A DNA stretch of 64,000 nt from Oxytricha trifallax (lineage: Eukaryota > Ciliophora > Spirotrichea > Sporadotrichida > Oxytrichidae): the NCBI GenBank assembly GCA_000711775.1, contig ARYC01000171.1, positions 36,075-100,074 of the forward strand, in the 5' to 3' direction. Below, piece after piece: positions 23,065 to 34,865 of this stretch. The notes under the pieces are model-generated. The model did not search any database and was not told where the DNA came from. It was given only the letters and a program-made list of their open reading frames with translations. Position 1 is the stretch's first letter. Each line of letters opens with the position of its first letter. The position numbers were made by a program, and so were the translations under genes.

Positions 23065-25031
23065 ATGACGTCATTTGATATTTCGTTCATGCACACAGCA
23101 CTTATCATTGCTTGTGCTATCTCTACCATTATGGTTGGTGAATGTAAGCTAGAAACGGTTCCTTATAAGAAATATAGGCATTTCTTGGTTTTTAATCTAC
23201 AGATCACAAACTTATTTTAAATAGTAAATTAGTAATCGCATAAAAATTCCTTTTATGCATAAAAAGTTAAGTTGAAATATTTGAGCTTGGTTTAAAGACA
23301 CCAAAGCTTGAGAATAAGATAAAGATATTTGAAAAAGCTCATTGAAGTCGAGCTCAGTGGTTAATCCTGCCCAGAAAAGTATGAATACAAATAAAACCAG
23401 GACACCCTAAGACAACTCAAAAAGAAACTATTCAAGGTAAGCTTTGATTCCAACGCCTTAAACTTTTGAAATAGACAAGAGTCACAACATCATTTATCAG
23501 TGGTTTGGTCATGCTATTCATTATGAAATCTGTCTCTGAAAGATTTGAGGTAAACTTAGAGGGCTAAAAGTGATTAAAAAAGTGACTACTACATCCTTTA
23601 TGTTTAAGCAATTAAAATGATTACTTAACATGACATAATTTAAAATAAATAGGGAGTTGTAGTTGCTCATCTACCTTTTAATCCTATTGGAATCTTCAGA
23701 CATCTCACCCATAACTAACTTGATGGTGAGGACCATCAAGAATGCTCTTTCGCATTCCTTTTCCTTCTTGCTTTCTTGACTTTGAGAAACACGATCAGAA
23801 AGTTTGTTGGATTCAAAATTCCAAGAACCAGAGAACCCATGACTATCTCACTCCCTGCTAAATTCTTCCAATCAGACAAATATAATCTTTGGTGGGAGAG
23901 TCCAAGAATGGTTTTCTTCTTTATGGCTGGTTTCTACGGCTACTCACTGTATAAGTTAATGAGAAAGCACTAGTCCATAAAACATAAGGTAATCATATTC
24001 AGCCATTAAAAAACTAAAATTAATTATAGATTGCTATTTCTAGAAATATTTCCAGACTAACTGGTCTTGCTTGTTCCGTTAAGCTCCCAGCTTTTATGAG
24101 ACCAGTAGTTTATGGATCTTTTGGAAAGATGTACGGCATTAATTTTTCAGAGATGAAGCACGCAGACTTGAAGTTCTACGAGTCTTTCAACAAGTTTTTC
24201 ACTAGACAACTAAAGGAAGGCGTGAGAACTATCTAACAGCAAGAAGATATCACTTCAATGTGCTCTCCTTGTGATGGAAAAGTCCTTTCTCATGGTGAAA
24301 TTTCAACTCATGATGCCACTATTGATTGCGTAAAGGGCAGATCATATAGATTGGATGAGTTCATGCTTGGAGTTAGAGATGAAAATGACAAAACTATTCC
24401 AGCTCTGATTAAAAGAGTTCTTGATAGAGGTAACAAACTATTCTACACAGTTATTTATCTTGCTCCATCTGACTATCACAGATTCCACTCTCCTACTGTT
24501 TACAATGCTGAATCAAGAAGACACATTGCTGGATACCTAGATCCAGTTAAGCCTACCTATGTAAACAAGCATAAGGATGTTTTCAAGAACAACGAAAGAG
24601 TTAATATCTTTGGAAACTGGAGCAAAGGTTTCTTCCTTCAATCATTCGTTGGTGCTCTTAATGTTGGCTCTATTAAACTTCACTTTGATCCAAAGCTCGA
24701 AACAAATCTATCAGCTCCCAGAGAACCTTACTTCTACGATAAGACTTTCAAATAAAATTGCGATAAGCTCTACGCCCCACTTGACAAGTATCTTTTCAAA
24801 AATTAAGAGCAACTTTCAAAAGAAGAGCAAGTTATTGCTAGACCAGCTAATGAGCCTATGCAAGAGAAATCTTCTGGTATTAACATTTTGAAAGGAGAAG
24901 AATTAGGTTGGTTTGAAATGGGATCAACAATTGTGCTGATCTTCGAAGGACCTTAGGACACCTAACTTCACTTGAAAGAAGGCCAGAAGCTTTTCTTGGG
25001 TCAACCAATAGTCACAACCAAGACAAATTGA
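23065..25031 (+). CDS. TMCO1-phosphatidylserine decarboxylase fusion protein
   Basis: Two complete enzymes or channels appear in one reading frame. The N-terminal part is a TMCO1 homologue (ER calcium-load-activated channel and multipass-translocon subunit). It has helix 1 HTALIIACAISTIMVGE, a charged coiled segment, helix 2 SFISGLVMLFIMKSVSERFE, then the signature VVVAHLPFNPIGIFRHLTH, ECSFAFLFLLAFLTLRNTIR and FVGFKIPR. Without a stop this runs into a membrane segment (RMVFFFMAGFYGYSLYKLM) and a full PSD: FNKFFTRQLKEGVR, MCSPCDGKVLSHG, GRSYRLDEFMLG, VIYLAPSDYHRFHSP, RRHIAGYLDPVKPT and self-cleavage motif GWFEMGSTIV. ATG 23065, TGA 25029-25031. Introns near 23111-23200, 23433-23469, 23549-23651 and 23988-24028. 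The junction (about 23660-23975) is uninterrupted genomic sequence. If the PSD were separate, its start would be the ATG at 23839. Confidence 0.85.
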
Positions 25032-25553
25032 GAAAAAGACAATGGAAAACTTCAAAGATATTCATCCTTTATAATTCTTGATTAATAATCCTTTGATTTT
25101 TGAAATTAGGAAGACCTTAAAAAAATTAAACTTATTGAAATTTAATTTTAAATAAAAAACCAAACTACCCCCCCCAAAACAATCTTTATACTAATAATTA
25201 AATATTTATTTATTAATCATTAATTATTATTGAAGGAATTCATTTAATTGAGATAAATATAAAAGTTTTTAATTTATTATATACAAATATGGCGCTATTG
25301 TATTTTAAATATTATTATAACTCAAAAATAAATAGATATGTGTTGAATCAACAATTTTACCAGAAATATAAATTTAAAACATTTTAAATCATAAATAAAA
25401 TGAGTACTTTGATTTTTATATTTCTCCCAATATGAAAATGTACCAGTATACTTTAATATTTACGTTAACAGCAATTGATTAGAACTACTTAAATTTATTT
25501 TCATTTACTTTTCCATAATCCATTTTAATCTTACTATAATACAAAAATTAAAT
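25032..25553. other. AT-rich spacer
   Basis: About 520 bp between the fusion gene and TMCO1. It contains a short C run near 25170; nothing else was recognised. Confidence 0.6.
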
Positions 25554-26259
25554 ATGAGTCAAACTTCAACTTCTCTCATTGATGGAGCAGACACGCTTTT
25601 TGTCATTGGTGCCGCCATTTTCACGTCCCTTTTATCAGAAGGTATATATATTCTGCTATAATTATTTGTAATAGGAATATCATGGCTCTTAATTTACAGA
25701 CACGCAGAGTACAAGACCCTTATTTCAAATGTTGAGAGTTTATCAAAGAAAATTGAAAAGCAAAAGGAGCAATAAATCTATTAAGGTGCAGCTGCCAAAA
25801 ACAAGACTCAAGACAAAAAGCTTTAATAGAACGAATCTCTACTTAAGTAATACTAACAAGATTTGTAAAAGGTAAATTTCTAGTTAAAAGCCAAACTTAT
25901 CTTTAAACATTTTTATTACAGCAAAGAATGAGCTCGACTGTCTTCGTAGCACTTTTTATGATAATCTTCATGAGTTTGTTATCCAACGCCTACCAGGTAA
26001 GACTTTTATACTCACTATAATACAATTCCTAATTTTTCTGTTACAGGGAGTCGTTGTAGCTAAGCTACCCTTCGAGCCCCTCTCTTTCATGAGAAACATC
26101 ACTCACAGAAATATCGTTGGAAACGACTACTCTGACTGCTCAATGATCTTCATTTATATCTTATCAAATGTTTCACTCAGACCAATCGTTCAGAAACTTC
26201 TTGGCTTCTCAGGACCTAGAGTAGGCAACTAACAACAAGGATTCTTCCCAACTGGTTGA
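25554..26259 (+). CDS. TMCO1: TMCO1-type ER calcium channel / translocon subunit
   Basis: A three-helix ER membrane protein; in animals TMCO1 releases calcium from overfilled ER and joins the multipass translocon. ATG 25554 (MSQTSTSLIDGADTLFVIGA), TGA 26257-26259. Helix 1 FVIGAAIFTSLLSEGISWLL, a Lys/Gln-rich coiled coil (about 25690-25920), helix 2 VFVALFMIIFMSLLSNAY, then VVVAKLPFEPLSFMRNITHR, DCSMIFIYILSNVSLRPIVQ, and a short tail with FFPTG. Three introns fit exactly: 25642-25674 (33 nt), 25872-25921 (50 nt), 25997-26046 (50 nt). All have GT..AG ends and restore frame. Usual family length and architecture. It is the third member of a PSD, TMCO1-PSD, TMCO1 row on one strand. Confidence 0.95.
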
Positions 26260-26475
26260 ACAATGAATGATTGATTAATTAAAGAAAAGAATCAAAGAAC
26301 AAGTTTATGCATAGTTAATGAAGCAATAATAAGAAATCATGAATGTCGCTTTAATTTATAGATAATCATTTATCTGATTAAGTAATTTCTTATTAGTTTG
26401 AGACAATAAACTAAAAAAGAATAAAGTTTAATGCAAGTTTTTTATTTTAGGTTTTTACTTTTCATATTTATGAAA

Positions 26476-27545
26476 TCATAAGGTATCAAATAAATTTAAG
26501 GGTATCAAGCCAAACAGACTTTAAGATGGTTTAATTTTAAATCCAAGTTTCTTCATGTCAATTGGGAGATACCTATCTGACAATTTCTTAGTAAACAGTC
26601 TCTTCAAAGTTTCATCGACAATTCTGTAGCATAGCCAACCTACCTTATCAGAGAATGGGAACTTAACACAGTTTTAGAAATTTTCTATGAGTTCTAAGCT
26701 TTCAGCATCTTCATGCATGTTAACTTCTCTCAATCTTGCTTTGAATAAGAGAACTGTCTAAGGTAATGTATCAGTCAAGCTCTTGAAGTCCTTTTCGATG
26801 TTCTATAATAATTTATGAAAAGGAACTAAAATTACCTTTGATTGACAGAAATTCTGCTAAACTTTCGTTGTGAAATATTCTTTTTCCTAGCACAACTAAA
26901 TGAACTGCTCTAAATTCAGATATTTTGAATCTTTATTCTATGGATCTTAATCCCCGCTTGAGTAGTCGTCAAATAGTGTTTAAATATCAATTTAGGATTT
27001 GTAAAGGAAGACTTTCATTAGCATGTTGAATTCACTGTAAGATATTAAACCATCTCCGTTAAGCTATAAATTGGGGTTTTACAATATATTTAAATTACAT
27101 CTGAAGCTAGATAAATATCTCTAATTTGGTTTTCTCTTTCTTCCTGTAGTTGCAAGTATGTGTCAAGTATAAATTCTATATATCTGTCAAAGTCTACTGC
27201 TTCTTTAACATTCTTGAGATGTTTATGAATTTTCGAATCTTCAATGCCTACTGGTTGCCTCATTTTCTCTACCTATATTTGGTTTAATATATTAAAATAT
27301 TTTACCTTCTGTAATATCTGTGCAAATGCTGAAACTGTGAACTTACTCTCAAACTTAAGCTTGAAATAATCTAGTGCACGATTCTACAAAGAATTTTATT
27401 TTTAAAGTAAAAATCTTACCAAAGGTAGTAAAATAATCTCCAAATCGTCATCGATTTTAAAGTTAAGCACTTATTGTTGAAATAAGTCAGTTATTTCTAG
27501 ATATCTGTTGTATTCTGTAGGACTTAAATCTTCATAGATCTCCAT
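26476..27545 (-). CDS. EF-hand protein, unrecognised family
   Basis: ATG at 27545 (MEIYEDLSPTEYNRYLEI) to TGA 26478-26476. The frame extends a little upstream (IRLFGRF) after a possible intron acceptor, so the start may be earlier. Introns join LLPL to NRALDYF, and (removing GTAATT..TTATAG) produce a canonical calcium loop DLNGDGLISYSEF. A C-terminal block reads LRHVNMHED-like (RLREVNMHEDAESLELIENF), then KVGWLCYRIVDETLKRLFTK and RYLPIDMKKLGFKIKPS. Mostly helical and charged, without membrane segments. The function is unknown. Confidence 0.75.
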
Positions 27546-27992
27546 AAATCTTCCAAAAAGTCTAATTCTTAAGAAAATATATAATATACAAGTAATTAAT
27601 CTTAAAGTAAGCAGATACAATTGAAATTCGATTAAAGATATATCAATATTGTAAGAATGTAATAGAATTTAAAATTTGCGTAAAATTTATCAATATATTG
27701 TTGCCTGATTTTTATCTCAATTCAAACTAAAATTTTGATTTTAGTAAAGATACCAATAATATTTGATGTTAGATTTAGTAATCTCTTATTTGTTATAAAT
27801 TATAAAATGAAAAAATTTAAGCAATCCTATACTTTCTTTGAAATTTTTCGTATTCATGCCATATCATATTAGAAAATTAAATTAAAATGAATGGGTTAAA
27901 ATCAATTATAGTAGGTTAATAAACAGCTTTATTAACAAAATTGACTATAATTTTTTTCCCTAAATAGAATGTAATACTGCAATAATTTAAAT
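27546..27992. other. AT-rich spacer between divergent genes
   Basis: About 450 bp with possible upstream exon material of the EF-hand gene in its first 60 bp; the rest is A/T-rich and featureless. Likely holds the promoters of both flanking genes. Confidence 0.5.
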
Positions 27993-30884
27993 ATGAAAAC
28001 AAGTAATCCAGATAGATCTCAGTGTAAAAAGAGATCTTTAACCCAATCAATAGCTCTTGCATTTTTATTATCCATCAGTCTAACTCAAGTTGTTTTGGCA
28101 TCAGATCAGCAGGCACCATCCTAGACAACTTAAGAAGTGATAAATTTAGCTGAGTTAAAAGCCAAGCTAGAGCAGTTAGATTCACAAATTCAAAATTCAG
28201 AAGCGAAGCTCAATGCCATAGAGTCTCTTAAGTAATATAGCAGGAAATTTAAGGCTAGTAGCACTGGAGGAAGCTCACTCTAAGGAAGTGCGTAACATAA
28301 ATTGGAGTAGGCAAATTTGGATGAAAGCGCTAATTTATTTAGACATACAATTTAACAATTAGCGGATTTCGATCACGTTTCAGATCCAAGAACTGGAAGA
28401 TTACTGAGTAGTAGCTTGAATTAACAAGATGTTCACTCATTTGGAAGCAGAGACCCTTTGTTGAATTAAATCATTGATAGAGGCTATGTCAAGAGTGATA
28501 GTTAAATTGTTTCATTCGAGGTAATGCCTATAAAAATGTTCAGATCTCAGTATAATGCATTTATCAACACTATTGTTGCAGTTGCTACAAATAAAAACCT
28601 CCTCAGTCTATATGATAAAGTTTCATTTTTAATTATTATTAAACCATTAATGTTTCACCCATTTCCTAATAAGGTTTATGAATGGGAACATTCTAGATTA
28701 GATTACTTTGGAGTCAAGCCAACAGATAGCCTAAATTGTGCAACCTTACTCTTAAGACGACATGTCCATAACATGCCTTACCACAGACCACAATATTCTC
28801 TAATTCAAGCTTAAGATTCAGGATTACTTCGGAGATTCCTAACAAAGCCCTACTCAAAACAACTCTTCATCCACTGATTCAAATACCACTTAAAATGGAA
28901 ACTCAAAAACAAAGAAATCTAAGAAAACGACAAACAATCCAAAGGACTAGCCAGTAGCTCTGCATTAAGTATTAAAAATTACTTTGGAAAAGAAAGCTAA
29001 CTTGGTTGAACTCATAAACCCCAATATTGTTAATATAGATCGCCTAGTCTGGAATCATTTAGTTTTTTGATTTTATCAGGTTTAGAAAAAGCAAATCACA
29101 CTGTTGATGCTTCAACTATTGACTTTAAATCACTTCTTTTCAGTAGATAGAGAGGCAGATTACTTTTGACTATTTTAGACAACACAAATCATTTGACTAC
29201 TTTGACTTCTGAATTAAATTTCCATAGCAGATATCTTATTGATGTTGTGGGTATAATAATGAATTGTATTAGATGTATATATATTTCGTTTAATTTTGTA
29301 CAGATGAGATCAAGGGTTTGAGAAAGCAACAACTTAGCATTATGTTTTTTACTAACTCAAAGATTGGCTTCACCAAAATCACAGAGAAAACCATTGCACC
29401 AGCTTTTTGTGATACTGTAAGTTTATATTAATTGATAGATTTACCCATTATTTGTTAATTAATCATTAAATTTATCAATTTACACTTACTTTATAGGGAA
29501 TTCACCAAATTACAAACATAGTAGTGGACTAGTAATACCCAGGTATCATTTATGCTGCCACCTAAAGAGGGGAGATACATATTTTTGAAGCAAGTAGTGT
29601 TTCAGGCAAATCTCAGGAATCTATGGATTGTAAACCAAAAGGCAGATTATAGACTAAACTTTCCTTCTCACAAGGAGTAATTTGAAAGAATTTTATCTCA
29701 ATTTAATAATGATATTTATTAGATTAATAATTGTACAAGGAGTTAACGACAAAGTGTCTATAAAGCTAGAATCAGCTAATAATTTGCTTTATGCCTACCT
29801 TCCAGATGGGAGCCTTCAAATATATAAAACTGCTGATGTAGATAAGCTTATCAAAAGTGAATATAAAGGGGTTGTTTTTACTTTACCTCACCAGAGAATC
29901 TTAGGGGAAAGCCAAATTAATGACAAATTGTATATGTCTGTATCTGGGAACTTTATTGCCATATAAAACCCATCAACCTCTTCACTTTTTTATAGTTTTA
30001 ATAAATTTATTCATTAATAATTGACTTACTCTGATTGAATCAACTTACAACTAGAAAATGGACTCAGCTAGTGGTTCATCTGGATCCTCATCCTGGGATG
30101 CAAACACTGTGAGATACTTGTTGATCATAGGCGCAGTGGCAATAGTAGCTGGCTATCAATATGTCATGTACCAAAACAGCAAGAATGCTGAAAGTTCCTA
30201 CAAGAAAGACTTAGCTGCCAAGAGAGCTGGGGCTCCTATTGGAAAGAACAGTGGAGCTACTGGTGCAAGGAGACCAGTCAGCAACTAAGACGAGAGCGAT
30301 GAAGATGGGTAGGGAGAGAGCATCCCTGCTGGTCAAGAGAGCAACAGTGATTAGCTGGCTTAAATGAAGAAAATGCTTGATGAAATGGAGAATCTTAAGA
30401 AACAAACACAAAGCATGTCAGGTGCTTTAGGTGCTATTATATTACTTAAGTTTATATACTATTTTAGTAATTTAATAGTATGAACAGCACAATTAATTCA
30501 AAAGATAAAAAGAAGGGAAATCCAAGTAACAGTAGAAGACCTAATATTCATTAAATATATATTAATATTAGAATAAATTTTTTTTCTAATCTAACTAGTT
30601 AGAATGAAATTTGAATTACTAACGGAGATGAAAAAAATCAATGAGAAACTACAAATAATTTTCTAATTATTATTTTTTATTTTGTGAGTTAAAAAATTAT
30701 TTAAATGAAGTATACATATTGTGTCTTGGGATTAATATATTATTATGTTGGAGTCTTTTATTCTTAAATAAAAAGCTTATTGTATTTAGAAATCAAGTGA
30801 ATTTATATTAACTCTATGAATCATTTCTATCTTAGCTATAATGAATTGATTGCTGAAAACTCTTAAGAAGACGACGATTACTGA
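27993..30884 (+). CDS. Secreted-type single-pass membrane protein, unknown
   Basis: ATG 27993. The N-terminus is a signal-anchor-like stretch (SIALAFLLSISLTQVVLA), followed by a coiled, Gln/Glu-rich region (LAELKAKLEQLDSQIQNSEA) and YEWEHSRLDYFGVKP. Then come a Ser/Thr/Asn-rich linker and beta-type sequence (LINPNIVNIDRLVWNHL, IVVDQQYPGIIYAATQRGEI, YAYLPDGSLQIYK) that looks like a propeller. A single membrane helix VRYLLIIGAVAIVAGYQYVM follows, and then a charged tail with QMKKMLDEMENLKKQTQ. Further coding-like pieces (KFELLTEMKKINEKLQ and NELIAENSQEDDDY) suggest an end at TGA 30882-30884; an earlier in-frame TGA is at 30481-30483. A 65-bp IES with a 9-bp pointer and several introns interrupt it. 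Topology predicts a lumenal or extracellular body. The family was not recognised. Confidence 0.7.
29679..29743. other. IES (65 bp) with 9-bp pointer ACAAGGAGT
   Basis: Pointer copies at 29670-29678 and 29735-29743. Read straight through, the frame meets TGA at once. Keeping one pointer copy gives SFSQGVNDKVSIKLES in frame. Confidence 0.9.
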
Positions 30885-30964
30885 AAAGAAAACTTTAATT
30901 TAAATTTATTACACATTCTAATTTGGAATTTTATCCTCTTTCATTTACATAGAATAATATATTC

Positions 30965-30978
30965 AGAAATTGTTTATC
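30965..30978 (+). repeat. Scrambling pointer 1, left copy (14 bp)
   Basis: AGAAATTGTTTATC, identical in inverted orientation to 37774-37787; flanking bases differ on both sides. Phase AGA AAT TGT TTA TC in both copies. Confidence 0.9.
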
Positions 30979-31987
30979 CGAGTGTCCTTCAGGGACTACA
31001 GCTTAAATTTCAAATATAACTTAATCTCGCTGTGTGGGCTGTGTATCTGGGTGTCTCCAATGTGATTCCATAGACAACTCCCTCTGTTTGAGATGTGCCT
31101 CTGGCTTGGCATTGTTTGAACATTAATGCCTCACTGAATGTCCATTTAACTATATTAAAAGCAGAGATGGTTTAGCTTGTGAAATAAGAACTTATCTGCT
31201 TGACTCTTCATTGATATATTTCCCATTTGGGTGCTGTGCAGTAATTGCTTTGATGATAAGTTTCACTGCTTTTATTGTTTCCAAGAAACGATCACTTATA
31301 ATAAGTAATGCAGTGGCCATGCTTGGATTAATCGAATGGGCTGCTGTGGTCTATCAAATTTACTATGCATACAATTACTAGATAAATTATACAATCATTA
31401 CAGTCAGCACATTCATTATACTCTGTCTGCTATATGCCTTAAACCTAGCTTTTGCAATTTACTACTGTGCTAGAATTCAACATTCAGACATTGCTTTTAA
31501 CTACTGGAGACAGAAATATTTCTGCACAACGATATTTGTGCTCTTTTTTACTGTTTTAATAAACTTCAAAATCTTCCGGTTTCTATATTCAAGGTTCTTC
31601 GGTTTAGAGCTGTTTAGTGCAAATATTGACAATAAAACCGATTTTATTAAGAAAATACAGATATTCTCGTTTGTATCAATCTTCACTTTCACTCTTCCAA
31701 TTGTTGCAATTGATGTTCTTGTCCTCTATTATTTGCAATGGGGATCTTAACTATATATTACCTGTGCAGAAAGCGGAGGTATAGCTTTAATTGGAGCGTT
31801 GATGATGATCTTTGATAATTGCTGTATGTGCAGTCGACTCAGCTATTAAGATGAGAAAGCTCTAGCTAAGGCTAAAAGATAAACTAAGCTTACTTATATA
31901 ATAGAAACCATTTAAAAAATAAATTATATTAAAATATAAATTTTTGTAAGTAGCTTGATTTGTCAAAATCGAGAGATCAATTAGTGA
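30965..31987 (+). CDS. Displaced, inverted 3' MDS of the Cys-rich membrane protein
   Basis: Starts inside a pointer (30965-30978) and runs to TGA 31985-31987. It encodes RNCLSECPSGTTAQ, further Cys pairs (CVGCVSGCLQC, LCLRCASG, CLTECPFNYI), then several hydrophobic helices: FPFGCCAVIALMISFTAFIV, an ITVSTFIILCLLYALNLAFA region, TTIFVLFFTVL, SIFTFTLPIVAIDVLVLYYL and GGIALIGALMMIFDN. This is the membrane end of the protein whose other 4.5 kb lies on the opposite strand at 37774-42303. It has no start codon or upstream exon of its own: DNA to the left is the end of another gene. The shared 14-bp pointer joins the two in the same codon phase. Confidence 0.9.
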
Positions 31988-33539
31988 TGGGAGAGATGGA
32001 AGATGAAGAATCAAAAATTTAAGTTTAAGATAGAGAGGAAGCTTTGAGAAACATTTTATCATAGATAAAATTAAACAGAGAACTTTTTAATAATGATAGA
32101 ATAGATCAGTTGCTTAAGACTCAGCAAAGTAACCACACTACAGAAGAACATATAGAAAACAAATTCTTAAGGAGAGTTAATTCAATGCAAAATATTCCAG
32201 TTTATATACCGAATGACATGCTGGGCAGGGATGAAAGAAAAAACTAGTCTCTAGATAGTTCATTATTAGAAGCTAATTAGTAAAATAAACAGAGGTATCC
32301 ATAGAATATTATGTCAGAGATATCACCTAGAAGCGTCAACAAGCGAAATAGACTTGGCAAACGAGAAAAGTTTGTTGAAAAATTGCAATTAGACTATAAA
32401 TTCGACAACGTATATGTCGATGTAAAGGATCCACCACCTCCACCTCCTCCACCCGTAGTTATTTAAGAAAAGCCAGTGATGTTTGATTCTGAGATGCAAA
32501 CTGACTAGCTCAGTAACAATAAAAGCAAAAGTTCCTTCAAGTCAATTCCTTAAAGAGAAAATTCTATCAGAGCTGCAGACAACTCTTAAGCTTAAAATTC
32601 GATTGAGAGCTATAACGATTAAATTTCATATAAACGTTTGAAGAAAAAGAGATAAAGAGGTAAGTCAAAGAATCCCTACTACACTTAAATCAACGAAGAG
32701 GATGATGAAGAACAGCTTTCTTTGGGGGACGATGCTGATACACAAAGAGAGTTCTTGAAAACAGCTTATGAAAGAGAAGACGAAGACGATTCAGATTTTG
32801 ATAACATTAACAGAAAGAAAAGATCTAGTTATGGAGGGCTTGTTGGCAAAGGAGCAGTTAGTGGAGGCACTATTGGTGTTAAAAGTTTGAAAAGTGTTAA
32901 GAGCATAAAAACACTAAAATCTTTGGAAAAACTTTTGTCTGATAAATCAATTAGATCCAGAAGTTCCAAACATAATCAATCTTTCAGCTAGTAACAAATA
33001 TTGCTTCATAATTTTAAATTAGAATATTTTTCGTTAATAAATTATTTAGAAATAATCATACTTGTAATATTGTCAATGCAATCTGAAAAGTAGCTCTTGT
33101 CTCATTTTTAAAGATTAGACCTTTTGTAAAGCCAATATGAAACTGAGTACTTTAACTAGCGCACATTCAATATAAACGATATATTAGGAGATTTCGTTCG
33201 TAGTCCTTTTAAGGGTGGTATATTAAACAAGAAAGATTAAGTTATTTCTAATAATCTTAGAGATATGAAAGGAAGGCCAGTAAATCGAAGGGGTTATCTT
33301 GTCGATGAAAATGTAGGCTGTGTGATTAGCAAATACAACTTGAATTTGATGTTCAAGAGAGAAGATTTGTAGATTGATAGGGATGAATAAGAAGGAGGAG
33401 GAGACATTCCAATGCCCTATAAACTAGAGAAGCATAACTTTAACCCTCACGAAATTATGGGAAACTTTGATTATGATACAACTAAAGATAGTATAAAGCC
33501 TATCATCTTGAAAAACAAACAAGGATAACTAGTTGATAA
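31987..33539 (+). CDS. Gene G, displaced 5' MDS (repeat protein)
   Basis: ATG 31987 overlaps the TGA of the preceding MDS; the next in-frame ATG is 31996. The first 1 kb encodes a charged, low-complexity region with a run of eight prolines (near 32430) and KSLKSVKSIKTLKSLEK. From about 33150 a conserved unit appears: FNINDILGDF, GRPVNRRGYLVDE, GGGDIPMPYKLEKHNFNPHE, then ILKNKQGQLVD. There the MDS ends in the pointer TAGTTGATAA (33530-33539). Its continuation is on the other strand at 37717. The frame is open throughout, but an AT-rich patch at 32995-33075 precedes a second ATG (33076), so two genes are possible; in that case only the second would be gene G. The function of the family is unknown to me. 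Confidence 0.8.
33530..33539 (+). repeat. Scrambling pointer 2, left copy (10 bp)
   Basis: TAGTTGATAA, matched in inverted orientation at 37708-37717, same codon phase. It ends the gene G 5' MDS. Confidence 0.85.
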
Positions 33540-33564
33540 TTTTTATAATTGTCCCTTAAAATTA

Positions 33565-34689
33565 AATGTTTTTTAAGGAGAGTTCACTAAACGTGCTTAT
33601 ATGAATGGAAAATTAGACTTAGTAAAAGCTGAGGGCTTGAACGACTTAATAAACGCATAATCAGAAGAACAACTCAAGCTCTCCATGCATTAGCTCTTAG
33701 GACGTCACTCTTTACTTTATGAAGATCTTAGACAATAACTGATTAGAATGTTGGCTCATGCTGAGGCCTATATAGATTTTGAAGCTGATGAAACCAACGA
33801 TTTGCTGCCATAAGTGTTCATTGATTTAGGCAAAAGTACAGAACTACTTTCCAAACAAATTGAGGGCTATTTAAGAGATGCAAATATTGGAGAAACCATC
33901 AGAGAAGGGTTTAAGATTTCAATTTTAGGACCCCCAAATGCTGGAAAAAGCACCTTGATGAATCTGTTAACTAAAAGAAGAGTTGCTATTGTTAGTGAAA
34001 TCCCAGGTACCACAAGAGATCTAATTAGCACTAATATTAACCTCTTTGGTTATAATGTCATTCTTACTGATACTGCAGGATTGAGAGATTAAACCAAAGA
34101 TTCTATTGAGAAATAGGGTATTGATATGGCCATGGAAGAGTCCCAGAAAAGTCATGGAGTTATTTTCTTGCTTGATATACAAGATTTAGAGTATGTAAAT
34201 GATAAGAATGAATATAGAATAAAACAATGCTAGTTTATCTTAGAGCAGTAAATAATGAGTTTACAGAAAAGCCCTATCATAATTATTAATAAACTAGATT
34301 TAGCTTAGGATTAAACCCCTACAATTTCTAATGTAAAATTAAGGAATGGAAAGCTTTTGAACGCTCTTAATGTCTCTTTTGAAAAGAATTTGAATATGGA
34401 TGATTTTTATTAAACATTAGAGTCTCTAATAAAAACCTAGATATCCAGTCAACATCTACCAAACAATTTAGCAGACTCCGATAATTTCTTAATAACGAGG
34501 TAAAGACATAGAGAATTGCTTGAGTAAACGCTTGTGCACTTGACTAATTTTAGGAGAGAAGAATTATTTCCAGATATGCTAGTGGAAGAGCTGAGAGCTG
34601 CTATTCATTGCATAGGCCGTATAACTGGGAAAGTGGATGTTGAAGATGTATTGGATGTGCTTTTTAGGGAATTTTGCATTGGAAAGTGA
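33565..34689 (+). CDS. GTPBP3: MnmE/GTPBP3 tRNA-modifying GTPase, N-terminal part missing
   Basis: MnmE with MnmG puts the 5-aminomethyl or taurinomethyl group on wobble U34 of tRNAs, in eukaryotes in mitochondria. The visible reading starts at [20 protein letters not shown], the family's PGEFTKRAF region. It continues through the helical domain, then the G domain: G1 [10 protein letters not shown]2 IPGTTRD, G3 DTAGLRD, and NKLD as G4. It ends in FREFCIGK, the family terminus with its catalytic Cys, at TGA 34687-34689. The N-terminal tetrahydrofolate-binding domain (about 120 residues) is absent, and no ATG precedes. The DNA just upstream belongs to gene G. This is therefore the 3' part of a scrambled gene, or a fragment. 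Confidence 0.9.
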
Positions 34690-34865
34690 TGTTATTTCGC
34701 TTATTCGATATTATCTTAATTAATGGTTTGAAATAAATTTATGATTACGATAAAATTAAACATACTGGCGTAGAGTGTCTACAAAAAAATGGTGAAACAT
34801 CTCTGGTAAATTAAGAAATTAAATATTTAAACCAATACTTTACTAAGATAATTTGTATAATAAAT

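Noticed and set aside
31538..31750. Separate small membrane protein beginning MLFFTVLINFKIF
   Set aside because: It is internal to the larger Cys-rich C-terminal frame, which is open on both sides when TAA/TAG are read as Gln.
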